Below, one piece after another: positions 22,844 to 33,377 of a DNA stretch of 64,000 nucleotides. The position numbers were made by a program, and so were the translations under genes. The stretch is from Monoplex corrugatus (lineage: Eukaryota; Mollusca; Gastropoda; Littorinimorpha; Ranellidae), in the NCBI GenBank assembly GCA_030674185.1, contig JAPXFY010000026.1, positions 54,980,972 through 55,044,971 of the forward strand, read 5' to 3'. Numbering within the stretch: position 1 is the first letter of the stretch; every line of letters starts with the position of its first letter. Under the pieces are notes generated by a model, which saw only the letters and a program-made list of their open reading frames with translations, searched no databases and was not told the origin of the DNA.

Positions 22844-24060
22844 ACCTGTTTTTTGGTTCCATCTTTTACCTGGTATTTTTGGAAAATTAATTGGAAATGG
22901 GGAGAGACTGAGAGGGAACTCTTTTTCTGAGTGATACCCTTCCCCTTTAAACAGTACTTTTGAAAAACCCCCCAACCACCACCCCCCACCACCCCACCAC
23001 CCCCCCAAAACCCTTCCCTTTGTAAAATGAATCTTCAAAGGGACTGACAACTAATTGAACAAGGGTCGTAACAATTGTAACAAAACACCATTATCACCCC
23101 ACTTTGGGCCCATCGCATCATAAAATTCGCCATGACAAATCATTTTATTCCCCAAATTAAAAGGTCCCTGGTATCTCAGTTGATGGGGATAGAGGCCAAG
23201 GGGGCTGTTTACACCCCGACCCCCCAAACCCGGGACACTTTTTTCAACCCAGATGAAAAAACTGTGTGGTAGGAAGGGGCATACGGGCTGGTGACACGTA
23301 ATTACACTGAACTTGGTTTTTGGGACAATTGTGATACATTTGGGGTTCATCGGCACGTTTTCCCCTCTTACCTCATGTTTTCCCCAAAATTTTCGGGGCT
23401 AAGAGGGAAAAGGGGGCGAAAAATTTGGGGTTGTGTGTGGGGTGTGTATGTGTGGGGTGTGTGTGTGTTGTGTGTGTGTGGGTGTGTGTTTGTGTTTTGG
23501 GGTGTTTTGGTGTGTTTTTGTGTGTGGTAGGGGAAAGTGTGTTGTGTGGGTAGTATATATATATATATAATATATTAAAAATTTAATATAAAAATTATTT
23601 TTTTTGTGGGGGTGTGTGTGTGGGGTGTGTGTTTTTAGTGTGTGGGGTGTGTTTTTGTGGGGTGGGGTGTGCTGCGTGTTTTTGTGTGTGTTGTGTGTGT
23701 GTGGTGTGTTTTGTAGTGTGGGGGGTATGTATGTGCTGAGGGGTTGTGTGTATGTATGCATTCTGTGGGTCCCGTGTGCGTGTTTTTGTTTTTTTGTCTA
23801 AATAAATAAAAGGAGAAATCACGGGTGTGTGTTGTGTGTGTGTGTGTGTGGTTTGTTGTTTGTGTGGTGTGTGTTGTGGTGTGTGAGCGTGGTGTTTTGT
23901 TTTGGTTGTGGTGTTGATGTTTTTGGGGTTTTTGGTGTGGGGTTTTTTGTTTTGTGTGTGAGGGGTTGTGTGTTGTGTTTGTGTGTGTGTGTGTTTTTGT
24001 GTGTTGTATGTGTGAGTGACTGAATTTCTCATTTCCTATTTTGTTATTGTCTGTGGTTAT
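22844..24060. other. Post-gap sequence with suspect composition
   Basis: The stretch is full of short G, C, A and T homopolymers (CCCCCCC, GGGG, TTTTTTTT) and imperfect GT repeats broken by extra G and T. It matches nothing else in the window and no gene is supported. Confidence 0.6.
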
Positions 24061-24149
24061 TTGTTTCAAATTTAGTACTGTTTTGGTAGTGTAATGTGCA
24101 ACGAGTGCATACTCGTTGACATGGAAAGTTTACGCTGTATGAATAATAT

Positions 24150-24155
24150 TATTAC

Positions 24156-24225
<70 letters not shown>

Positions 24226-24310
24226 CATTATTATTATTATATTATTACTATTATTATTATCATTTGTTATTGTTTTTATTGTTATCATTATTATTGTTAT
24301 TATAAAACGA
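24150..24310. repeat. TTA microsatellite
   Basis: (TTA)n of about 150 bp with late interruptions. Confidence 0.97.
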
Positions 24311-24337
24311 GAGGAACTGGACAAGATGGCTATACTT

Positions 24338-25110
24338 AGGAACGAAGAGAAGAAGGAGGGGAAGAGGGGAAAGGAGGGAGAAGAAGAAGAAGGAGAGAAG
24401 AAGAAGAAGAGAAAAGGAAGGAAGAAAGAAGAGAGGGAAGAAGGGAGAAGGAAGAAGAAGAAGAAGAGGAGAGAAGAAGGAGAAGAAGAAGAAGAAAAGA
24501 AGAAGAAGAAGAAGAAGAAGAAGAAAGAAGAAAACAGAAGGAAAGAAGAAGAGAAGAAGAAGAAGAAAGAAGAAAGAAAGAAGAAAAAGAGAGAAAGAAG
24601 AAGAGAGAAGAAGAAGAAGAAGAAAGAAGAAGAAGAAGAAAAGAAGAAGAAGAAGAAGAAAAGAAGAAGAAAAGAAGAAGAAGAAGAAGAAAAAGAAAAG
24701 AAGAAGAAGAAGAAAAAGAGAAGAGGAAGAGGAAGAAGAAGAAGAAGAGGAAGAAAGAAGAAAGAAGAAGAAAAGAAGAAGAAGAAGAAGAAGAAGAAAA
24801 AGAGGAAGAGGAAGAAGAAGAAGAAGAGGAAGAAAAAGAAGAAGAAAAGAAGAAGAAGAAGAAGAAGAAGAAAAAGAGGAAGAGGAAGAAGAAGAAGAAG
24901 AAGAAGAAAACAAGAACAAGAGGAACAAGAGCAAGAAGAGAACAAGAAAGAGAAAAAGAAGAAGAAGAAGGGGGGGGGGGAGAAGAAGGAGAAGATGATG
25001 ATGACGATGACGATGATGATGATGATGATGATAAAGAGAAAGAGAAAGAGAGGAAGGAAGGAAGAAGAAGAAGTAGGAGAAGAAGAGGAGGAGGAGGAAG
25101 AAGAAGAGTC
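24338..25110. repeat. Polypurine GAA/AAG tract, about 770 bp
   Basis: Nearly pure purine on the plus strand built from AAG/GAA/GGA triplets, with a G-run at 24970-24980 and a (GAT)n block at 24993-25032. Long K/E/R- or S/F/L-rich frames are artefacts of the triplet repeat. Confidence 0.97.
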
Positions 25111-25478
25111 ATGCAAATAAGGCAGACTTTTTGACGTTTACAGAACAACCAATGATATAAGCACAGAGTACGTACGGCTAAAGTACTGGCAGCTGCCGAT
25201 CACCTGTAAAGAAAACAAAGAAAAAAGAATCAAATTTCAGTATAAATCTATCACTGACACGTATTTCGTTCACTAATACGAACACGGAAAGAAAGACAAT
25301 GTAGGCATACAGGCCTGTTCGTGTGGGTCTTCCATGTAGGACAGAAGACCAATCCTAGAGACAATTATTGTTCGTTCACAGACGCTGAATGGAAGGGGAA
25401 TCCTGGAGCTTGCCCCATATGTCCGACTACCACAACAGGGATTTTTTTAAGTGTTGAGAAGAGAGAGAGAGCGAGAGA

Positions 25479-25480
<2 letters not shown>
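25111..25480. other. No feature recognised
   Basis: Unassigned sequence between two simple repeats. Confidence 0.45.

Positions 25481-25559
<79 letters not shown>
25481..25559. repeat. GT microsatellite
   Basis: Uninterrupted (GT)n of about 78 bp after a short (GA)n block. Confidence 0.98.
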
Positions 25560-25560
<1 letters not shown>

Positions 25561-26045
25561 AATCCTCCCCAACTGTTTGCCTACTGACGTTCGCAGTTTC
25601 ACAGGTGTATCACAGAGCAAGCCAACACACAACGAGTGACCGATACATTTCTGTTTATCACTGATGATGCCACTTGGAGGGGGGTGGGGTATGTCTCGTT
25701 CCTTTAGAATGCAAAAAATAAACAACAAAAATAAACTTAAAGTCCGTCAAGTCATCACGGTAATCGTCCTTAACTTGATCATCACCATCAGTACCATAGT
25801 AATAGTAATAACAATAATCGCCACCATCATCGTGATATATATCATGTCAAATTTCGGCGCACTGACGTACTGAATTGATATTTATGACGACATTAAATTA
25901 ATCAATCAATCAATTGAATAAAACAAATAATGTAAAACCCAGCCATATCAACACTAACGCACCTGTATTTTGGGTGGACAAAATCAATGCACATTATACA
26001 CAGAGACAAAATCAATGCACACATACACAGAGACAAAAACACAAA
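25560..26045. other. No gene; short TCAA repeat
   Basis: (TCAA)n near 25900 and AAT/ATC-rich sequence near 25780-25840. Two copies of ACAGAGACAAAATCAATGCACA-like sequence lie near 25975 and 26003. Confidence 0.5.
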
Positions 26046-26101
26046 CACGCACACACACACACACGCACTCTAACACTAACACTAATACACTAACACACAC
26101 G

Positions 26102-26190
<89 letters not shown>
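26046..26190. repeat. CA microsatellite
   Basis: (CA)n with CTAACA interruptions at its start; about 85 bp uninterrupted. Confidence 0.97.
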
Positions 26191-26399
26191 ACACACGTTC
26201 ATACGACCCACGTGTCAATATCAAGTGGTTTCTGCCCATTCTCTTTTGATTAAGGAAGATTAAGACAATGTTCTACAATGATATCATTGACAGATTAACA
26301 CAGAGAAGAACACCAAAAAGATTATTTGTCATAATTGAAGAATAAATCTGAAGAAACAAAACGAAAAGTTATAAGAAAATAAAGAAGAAAGAAAGTTAA

Positions 26400-27130
26400 C
26401 AATCAAAAACGTCAAAGAATAATAATAATAAAAAAGGTGGGACTGGAATACCTGACTTCAAAATATATTCCAGCTGTTATGGCTCAAATTTGGTTAACAC
26501 GAAAAACAAATTAGTTCAGACACACATTTTGGAGGGCATATTTCACGGTTTTGTCCTAAAATACAACTGAAACATGTCCTGAATTGCTTGCTGAAGCTAT
26601 ACTATTAACGAGAACTTTTCAATTTGTGACTCACTGTAATGCACTCAGAATGGATTAAAAGAGTATCTACTGCATTCCACAAAAGAGTATCTACTGCATT
26701 CCACACTTGTTGAAAGATAGTGGGGAATTCTTTGAACAAAAGTATTCAGTCCAAAAAGTGATGTAAAAGTCTATATCTTGGCGGACGCCGCTTTCCTTAA
26801 AAACTCTGAACTTGTTGCAAGAAGGTATTTGACTTTATTGCCATACTTTGATATCAAATAACAGCAACTCAAAATATTGCTGAAAAGGAGATGAAAATAT
26901 AATTATCCATTTACAGTTAAACTGTTGTATATAGAATGCACGAAATTATCGACAACAGGTCCACAAAATACTGGCAACAAATATTGTTTTGGAAGACATA
27001 AACATTGCCAGGGATGATCTATGTAGTTTCTGCAAAATATGAAATGATAAAATTGAACATATTTTATTAAGATGCCATCACTTAATGCACTTGTTTGAAA
27101 AAATACATTCACAAGCGGTCGCACTCTGAC
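26400..27130 (+). mobile_element. L1/Tx1-like LINE C-terminal remnant
   Basis: Frames read GGTGIPDFKIYSSC near 26440 and CSFCK, then IEHILLRCHHLMHLFEK near 27030-27100. This is the post-RT and zinc-knuckle tail of L1/Tx1-group elements (CxxC...EHIFxxC). Numerous stops are present. A direct duplication of AAAAGAGTATCTACTGCATT lies near 26660-26700. Confidence 0.6.
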
Positions 27131-27330
27131 ATGAATGCAAGCGCGCATGCACACCGTTGCATGTACATGCACGTACACACTCAGATACAGAGAGATGGGC
27201 ATACTGGCATACAAATAAATGGATAGACGGGGAGACAGACGGACAAACAGTCAGAGATAGAGTAACAGATATAAACAAAAGAAGATATTTCAGTTCCAGC
27301 TTCCCGTTTCAGTTTCTAAAGATGCCGTCT
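27131..27330. other. No feature recognised
   Basis: CA- and GACA-rich low-complexity sequence without a gene. Confidence 0.5.
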
Positions 27331-27981
27331 CCACTGTCAGAATAACTTCCTTGTGAACTGATGTCACACTGGATCATGGCATAGACCGTAAACCTGTGAG
27401 AGACAGACCTTGTTCCACTCTCAGAATAACTTCTTGTGAACTGATGTCACACTGGATCATGGCATAGACCGTAACCTGTGAGAGACACACCTTGTTCCAC
27501 TTCAGAATAACTTCCTTATGAACTGATGTCACATGGATCATGGCATAGACCGTAAACCTGTGAGAGACAGACCTTGTTCCACTCTCAGAATAACTTCCTT
27601 ATGAACTGATGTCACACTGGATCATGGCATAGCCCGTAAACTGTGAGAGACAGACCTTGTTCCACTCTCAGAATAACTTCCTTATGAACTGATGTCACAC
27701 TGGATCATGGCATAGACCGTAAACCTGTGAGAGACACACCTTGTTCCACTGTCAGAATAACTTCCTTATGAACTGATGTCACACTGGATCATGGCATAGA
27801 CCGTAAACCTGTGAGAGACAGACCTTGTTCCACTCTCAGAATAACTTCCTTGTGAACTGATGTCACACTGGATCATGGCATAGACCGTAAACCTGTGAGA
27901 GACACACCTTGTTCCACTGTCAGAATAACTTCCTTATGAACTGATGTCACACTGGATCATGGCATAGACCGTAAACCTGCG
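27331..27981. repeat. 84-bp minisatellite, about 7.7 copies
   Basis: The unit contains CAGAATAACTTCCTTATGAA, CATGGCATAGACCGTAAACC and GTGAGAGACAGACCTTG. Its last part is shared with the 37-bp array at 29945-30427. The LTR element is inserted inside the last unit. Confidence 0.95.
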
Positions 27982-28165
27982 TGTGACGTGTGTTGACAGT
28001 AAACAGCGTGCGGATAACAGCACGGCATGATATTCGTTTAAATGATAACTGATTGCTGTTCACTGTGAAATGTATATATATAGACAGTTGAGAATCAGAG
28101 AGCGACGAGTAAAGACGAAGAAGCATTGCCCTGTCTTCCGAGTTGGCTGTAGAAAGAACGAAACA
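27982..28165 (+). repeat. 5' LTR (184 bp)
   Basis: Identical to 29761-29944 except for GTGCGG against ATGCGG at the AACAGC(G/A)TGCGG site. It carries TATATATATAGACAG, a plausible promoter TATA region. Confidence 0.95.
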
Positions 28166-28182
28166 TGGTGTCAGAAGTGGGA
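28166..28182 (+). promoter_or_regulatory. Primer-binding site
   Basis: TGGTGTCAGAAGTGGGA directly after the LTR CA end. It is the tRNA-primer site sequence common in metazoan gypsy-group elements (TGGTG, then CAGAAGTGGGA). Confidence 0.8.
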
Positions 28183-28230
28183 TTACGAACTCCAACAAAA
28201 ATCCAGAATATTGAAGACTAAAGTTCAACC

Positions 28231-28743
28231 ATGGAAGATGAACAAGAAGAGAGAAGAGCCAGTCGACGACATGCCAAGATTCCCTTGCCTCCTAAACTTG
28301 ATGTGAATGGAGGAAACCTGCAGAGCAGCTGGAGGAAATTCAAGAGGCTTTGGGACAGCTATGAAATTGTGACAACACAGACAGAAGAAGACTCAACATA
28401 CAGAACAGCAGTTTTTCTTTCTTGCATCGGGCTGGATGCTATGGACATCTATGAAGGATTGGCATTTGCTAATGAAGCTGAAAGAAATGACACTGATACC
28501 GTTCTCCAGAAATTCGAAGAATACTGTGTGGGTTCAACCAATGAAACTTACGAAGCATTCAGATTCAACTGCAGACATCAAGCAGCAGGAGAATCTATCG
28601 AACAGTTTGTAGCAGAACTGCGGAGACTGATCAAGACCTGTAACTATGGTATACTGGAAGACAGACTGTTGAGAGATCAAATCGTACTGGGTGTACATGA
28701 CGAGACTCTGCGATCAAAATTACTGGAAGTGCGACAGCTGTGA
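28231..28743 (+). CDS. Gag fragment of the LTR element
   Basis: A 170-residue frame starting 65 bp downstream of the left LTR. It begins MEDEQEERRASRRHAKIPLP and has the capsid-type region LQSSWRKFKRLWDSYEIVT and FRFNCRHQAAGESIEQFVAE, typical of gypsy-group Gag (WxxFxxxWxxYE, then R-Q--GE-IE-FV--LR-L). It ends in a stop right at the internal deletion junction. No CCHC zinc knuckle remains, so nucleic-acid binding is lost. The frame is otherwise undamaged. Confidence 0.85.
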   Translation: MEDEQEERRASRRHAKIPLPPKLDVNGGNLQSSWRKFKRLWDSYEIVTTQTEEDSTYRTAVFLSCIGLDAMDIYEGLAFANEAERNDTDTVLQKFEEYCVGSTNETYEAFRFNCRHQAAGESIEQFVAELRRLIKTCNYGILEDRLLRDQIVLGVHDETLRSKLLEVRQL

Positions 28744-29522
28744 AGGCTGCAAAGACGTGCATGAAGAAAGCAGAACACAACAATCAAGATCCCTTCCTCG
28801 CTTTACTTGAGCTGAGAAACATCCCGACAGAGACTGTAAACAGTTCGCCTGCTCAGAGACTGTTTGGCAGAAGAACACGAACACAAGTGCCGACGTCAAA
28901 GACATTACTCCAACCTACAGTTGTACCAATCAAGAAAGAACTTGAGAAAAGGAAACTGAAGCAAACGCACTACTACAACAGAAGCGCAGTAGAGCTGACA
29001 GAACTGAGTCCGGGACAGATTGTGAAATTCCAACCTCCAGGATCCAAAAAGTGGATCAGCGCCAAAGTAGACCAAAAGGTGAACATCCGGTCATACAACA
29101 TTCGCACAGAGGACGGACGTCAGTACAGAAAGAATCGTCGTCAGCTACGAGACACAACAGAAACGGAGCTTCAGCAGACAATCAACCCTCAACGACTTGT
29201 CCAGAGAAGGATGATTTCTGGAAGACATCAGGAAAGCAACACATCGGGCAAGCAACAGCAAATCATCATTCCATCAAGACAGATGCTGGAAGATAACGAG
29301 AAAACTGGAACTGGAACAAATGTCAGGACGCCAGCATCGTCTGTCCGTGAGTACTCATCTGATCAGTCACCAGTCATCAAAATGTCTGAGACAACCATCA
29401 TCAAGGAGCCAGATGAAGTTATCAAACAAACAAGGACAGGACAACCCGAACCAGTTAGTTCTCCTTACAGAACAAGATCTGGAAGACAAAGCAAAAGGCC
29501 AGATTTTCTGAAATATGAATGA
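28740..29522 (+). pseudogene. Pol remnant: integrase C-terminal part
   Basis: The 260-residue frame starts inside the integrase. It contains DPFLALLELRNIPTE and SPAQRLFGRRTRTQVPTSK, then a basic linker, LSPGQIVKFQPPGSKKWISA (SH3-like integrase tail) and a C-terminal YRTRSGRQSKRPDFL. These elements are standard at the end of gypsy-group Pol. The HHCC domain, the DDE core and everything before them are deleted. Its frame differs from gag, so it is expressed, if at all, only separately. Confidence 0.85.
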
Positions 29523-29747
29523 AACTGAAGACTCTACCACAATCAGATAAACTGAAAGCATTGCGAAATATGGACATGATGATGATGGATAGAATAATGA
29601 TCAGAGATAAAATGAGGTGAATGAATGATTGGGCCCTGTGCGTTAGAATGAATGTTTGTTAAGTTAATGTTGTGATAAAGGTGGGAAACACATTTATTTC
29701 GTATGGACTGAAAGATAGGAAAAATGATTAATTGATTTTGTTTCCTT

Positions 29748-29760
29748 AAAGAAAGGGAGA
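29748..29760 (+). promoter_or_regulatory. Polypurine tract
   Basis: AAAGAAAGGGAGA directly before the right LTR, the plus-strand primer site of LTR elements. Confidence 0.8.
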
Positions 29761-29944
29761 TGTGACGTGTGTTGACAGTAAACAGCATGCGGATAACAGC
29801 ACGGCATGATATTCGTTTAAATGATAACTGATTGCTGTTCACTGTGAAATGTATATATATAGACAGTTGAGAATCAGAGAGCGACGAGTAAAGACGAAGA
29901 AGCATTGCCCTGTCTTCCGAGTTGGCTGTAGAAAGAACGAAACA
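29761..29944 (+). repeat. 3' LTR (184 bp)
   Basis: Partner of 27982-28165. It ends AACGAAACA and is followed by minisatellite sequence. Confidence 0.95.
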
Positions 29945-30427
29945 CTGTGAGAGACAGACCTTGGTCTATTGTCTCATCATCTGGTGAGTGACAGACCTTG
30001 GTCTATTGTCTCATCATCTGGTGAGTGACAGACCTCGGTCTATTGTCTCATCATCTGGTGAGTGACAGACCTCGGTCTATTGTCTCATCATCTGGTGAGA
30101 GACAGACCTTGGTCTATTGTCTCATCATCTGGTGAGTGACAGACCTTGGTATATTGTCTCATCATCTGGTGAGAGACAGACCTCGGTCTATTGTCTCATC
30201 ATCTGGTGAGTGACAGACCTTGGTCTATTGTCTCATCATCTGGTGAGAGACAGACCTTGGTCTATTGTCTCATTATCTGGTGAGAGACAGACCTTGGTCT
30301 ATTGTCTCATCATCTGGTGAGAGACAGACCTTGGTCTATTGTCTCATCATCTGGTGAGAGACAGACCTTGGTCTATTGTCTCATTATCTGGTGAGAGACA
30401 GACCTTGGTCTATTGTCTCATTATCTG
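29945..30427. repeat. 37-bp minisatellite, about 13 copies
   Basis: The unit carries GTGAGAGACAGACCTTGGTC and TATTGTCTCATCATCTG, with GAGAG/GAGTG and CTTGG/CTCGG variants. The first half matches part of the 84-bp unit on the other side of the LTR element. Confidence 0.95.
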
Positions 30428-31660
30428 AAAGACAAACTGCCAGATCACGGGAAGACAAAGATCTCTGTTCAACCTGTCTTTTCTTTCACTTCTCAGTGGG
30501 TGCTTCAGGCACAGACTCTTGTATTTAATATTGGCGTTTGGTGAGTAGGGATCCATGGCACCTGGGCATTGCATACATCCATGAGTGCTCCACACTGCAT
30601 ACTTCCATAAGTGCTCACACTGCATACTTCCATAAGTGCTCCACACTGCATACTTCCATAAGTGCTCAAAAAATGTGTCAGTAATTATCTGGCAGATTCC
30701 TTGAGCATGCAGACAACACTAAGCGATTAGCAAATTGTTGAGAGTGAGAGGGCAGAATGGGGGACTTTTAAAACATTGAGAAGTGGACAGATAATGAGAT
30801 GAAGAGGGCGGAGAAGCACAGGACCCATGAAATACTAAGCTGACACCACCATAGTGATGGAGATATTAAGATGGGCAGCACCAGAGACGGTGTATGCAAA
30901 CTGTGCAGCGACAAAACGTCTGCAGTTAGTGCCACACAGTCTGAACAACGTCCATACATGCATCCTAGAAAATATTTCCTGAAACTAAAAACAATATTAT
31001 CTATAGTCGTTCGTCTTTTTCTTTCTAGACAAGTCTTTCTACCAGTATCCATTACACAAAACTGAAGATTGTGTACTCGTCCAGGCCACTCTGATCTGAT
31101 CTTGAAAAAGCATTACAAAACATGAAACTTGACGTGAAGCCAGGACAATGTTATAAAGTTTTACAACATAGAAAACGGAATATACCTATTGTCAGAAGTT
31201 TCCGAGAAAGTACAATTCACATAACTTCCTAAAACTTGTTGATTTTAAGCACTTTTTAGATTCATGCGCAATTGACACTAATTCTACATCTTCTAAACTT
31301 ATGAAGTCGTGAGTCTTCAGCATACTACACCATTGATTTGAAGTTGGAAAAGATCCATCTTGCAACAGCTGAGAATATCTTGCTGATACATTTTTGTCGC
31401 ACACAGACACGCAACTCTGTCAAGTCCATTTGATACCATCTCTGATTTATAAATTTTTTTTTTCAAGTGGTCACTTTGACAGTGTCAGCCAAACGGTCAA
31501 AGACGCCATGTAAGGAACAAAATCAATGTGCCATTATTCGTGTCGAATCAGAGAGAATAAATGACAGGAAGTATAAGGGAGAGGACTGGGAAGAGAATCA
31601 AAGCTTTTGGTTTTTTTTATCTTTCTTGAAACAACAAGCACGTATCCTTGTTCCCTTTGT
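30428..31660. other. No gene; short 26-bp tandem repeat
   Basis: Three to four copies of CCACACTGCATACTTCCATA-type units lie at 30590-30665. The remaining kilobase has short frames on both strands without recognisable motifs. A T-run lies near 31455. Confidence 0.5.
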
Positions 31661-31667
31661 ATCGCAG

Positions 31668-31712
31668 CAACACACACACAACACACACAACACACACACC
31701 ACACAAACACCA

Positions 31713-31761
<49 letters not shown>

Positions 31762-31782
31762 ACACACACACACACACTCTTG
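31668..31782. repeat. CA microsatellite
   Basis: (CA)n with CCA interruptions. It is fused in frame to the following LINE fragment only by chance. Confidence 0.95.
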
Positions 31783-31784
31783 AA

Positions 31785-32355
31785 TTATCAAAATTACAAA
31801 CAAGATCAGAAATGATTCTGGAAATTAGTCACTTGATTCATAATTTATCTTTAAGAGGCACTGATATTACTTTCTGCTGGATACCTTCTCATAGTTCTTT
31901 TCGTTATAATGATAAAGTTGACAGGGCTGCCAAACGGGGAGCTAATAACTCACCAGATTCAAACAATATCCAGCTTTCTCTCTCGTTGCACGAGAATTAC
32001 ACTTTAGTAGACAACTACGTCTGGAAGCAGTTCCAATTAAAACAGAAAAAGTATGATAAATGTCACATGAACTTTGAAATTAGCAAAATACTTAAGCAGC
32101 TTCATGCCAGCAGAATTATACAATCCCTTATGTATAGATGGAAACTTGATGCATTCAAAACAAAATATACCAAGAACATAGTATGTCTGTGTGGAAAGAA
32201 GATAACACATAGTCATATTCTTTCTTGCGTTAAGGTAAAACGACATATTCCAACACTATCTATGAGTACAGTTTCTGATATATTTGCCTCATCATCATTA
32301 CTGTATGAATTTTTTGTAAGCCTGTCAAAAAGTCCTATAGCGAATTACCTTTAAA
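31785..32355 (+). mobile_element. I-type LINE RNase H and C-terminal end
   Basis: The frame encodes ITFCWIPSHSSFRYNDKVDR followed by AAKRGA, the last RNase H motif (WVPSH-G--GNE-AD--AK). A C-terminal tail has CLCGKKITHSHILSCVKVKR, a zinc-knuckle-like end. The frame is open to a stop at 32352-32354. RT and the earlier RNase H motifs are missing, so it is a 5'-truncated copy of an I/Nimbus-type element. Confidence 0.75.
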
Positions 32356-32662
32356 ATGTTATTTCACTTGTTCACTGTTATGGTTAGTCACTTATTAGTT
32401 TTATTTTTTTCTTCGTTTCTTCCAGATATTTATCAATTTTGTTTGTTAGTTTGTTTGTTTAAATCGTTAATTATAGTAACATTATTTGTTAGTTTTACCT
32501 TCCCCTCTTCAAAACAGTTGTTTTCTGGATCATCTTTTCTCAAGTTCAAAATTGACAATTTTCAAATATTCTCTTCACTCCTCTTATCACCACCCCCCCC
32601 CTTTTTTTTTTTTTTTTTTTTTGTCTAAAATCACTTTAGTGAATAGACATTAAATCAAAGAC
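32356..32662. other. AT-rich sequence, possible LINE 3' UTR
   Basis: T-rich sequence ending in a C-run and a 22-T run at about 32600-32622. It could be the 3' UTR of the preceding LINE. No gene is seen. Confidence 0.4.
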
Positions 32663-32663
32663 C

Positions 32664-32785
<122 letters not shown>

Positions 32786-33377
32786 ATGTCGTCTTTATTG
32801 TAATTGTTCTTTAAAACCCAGCAAGGTGTGCAGAGACATATCAGCGATATAAGCAGATAAAAATGTACACCTTGCCTCACTGGATAAATAAACACCTGGA
32901 AAAGAATATTGAGTGCACATATCGATGTATTCGTGCACATAACCTAAGGATATACCACTGGTGTTGACCACTCCGTCAAATTTATCACCTGCGGAGTTTA
33001 GAAAAACAAAGCTGAATACAAATGTAAGCACAACTAAGGACACCGAAACATATGCATGTAAAAACGGACTACAAGTAAATTACCTAAAACTGATTCTGCA
33101 CATTATTTCCTTAGAGCCAAAAATGCACTTGTACCCGAAGATATGTATAATCCTACCAGAACGTATGTAAGGTTTACTGAACACATACAGGTGAATAAAC
33201 TACGAAGGCAGAAAATCATCAGAAGAAATGACACAATGCAAAGGACCAAGGCAGAAACAAAGAGAGTGACAGAAAATATCATGTTTCTTCCAGCACAGAA
33301 TTTCCAGAGGGTGCGGATACTGTTTATACGTGTACTGAAAGAGTCCCCGGTATCCCCATCAGAACAGGCTGTGTTGC
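32786..33377. other. No supported gene
   Basis: Minus-strand frames here have hydrophobic runs, but they lie downstream of a transposon integrase tail in different frames and show no splice logic that holds. Confidence 0.4.

Larger units (their letters stand above)
27982..29944 (+). mobile_element. Internally deleted Ty3/gypsy-like LTR retrotransposon
   Basis: LTRs of 184 bp begin TGTGACG and end AACGAAACA. A primer-binding site follows the left LTR and a purine tract precedes the right LTR. Between them lie a gag frame and the tail of an integrase frame. The flanks CTGCG and CTGTG fit a 5-bp target duplication with one change. Protease, RT, RNase H and the integrase core are missing, so the copy could only move with help from a complete relative. 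The LTRs appear to differ by a single base, so insertion was recent. Confidence 0.92.

Noticed and set aside
24130..25148. Lys/Glu/Arg-rich and Ser/Phe/Leu-rich frames of 220-330 codons
   Set aside because: Artefacts of a GAA-type triplet repeat. There is no composition or structure of a real protein, and no splice signals were needed to explain them.
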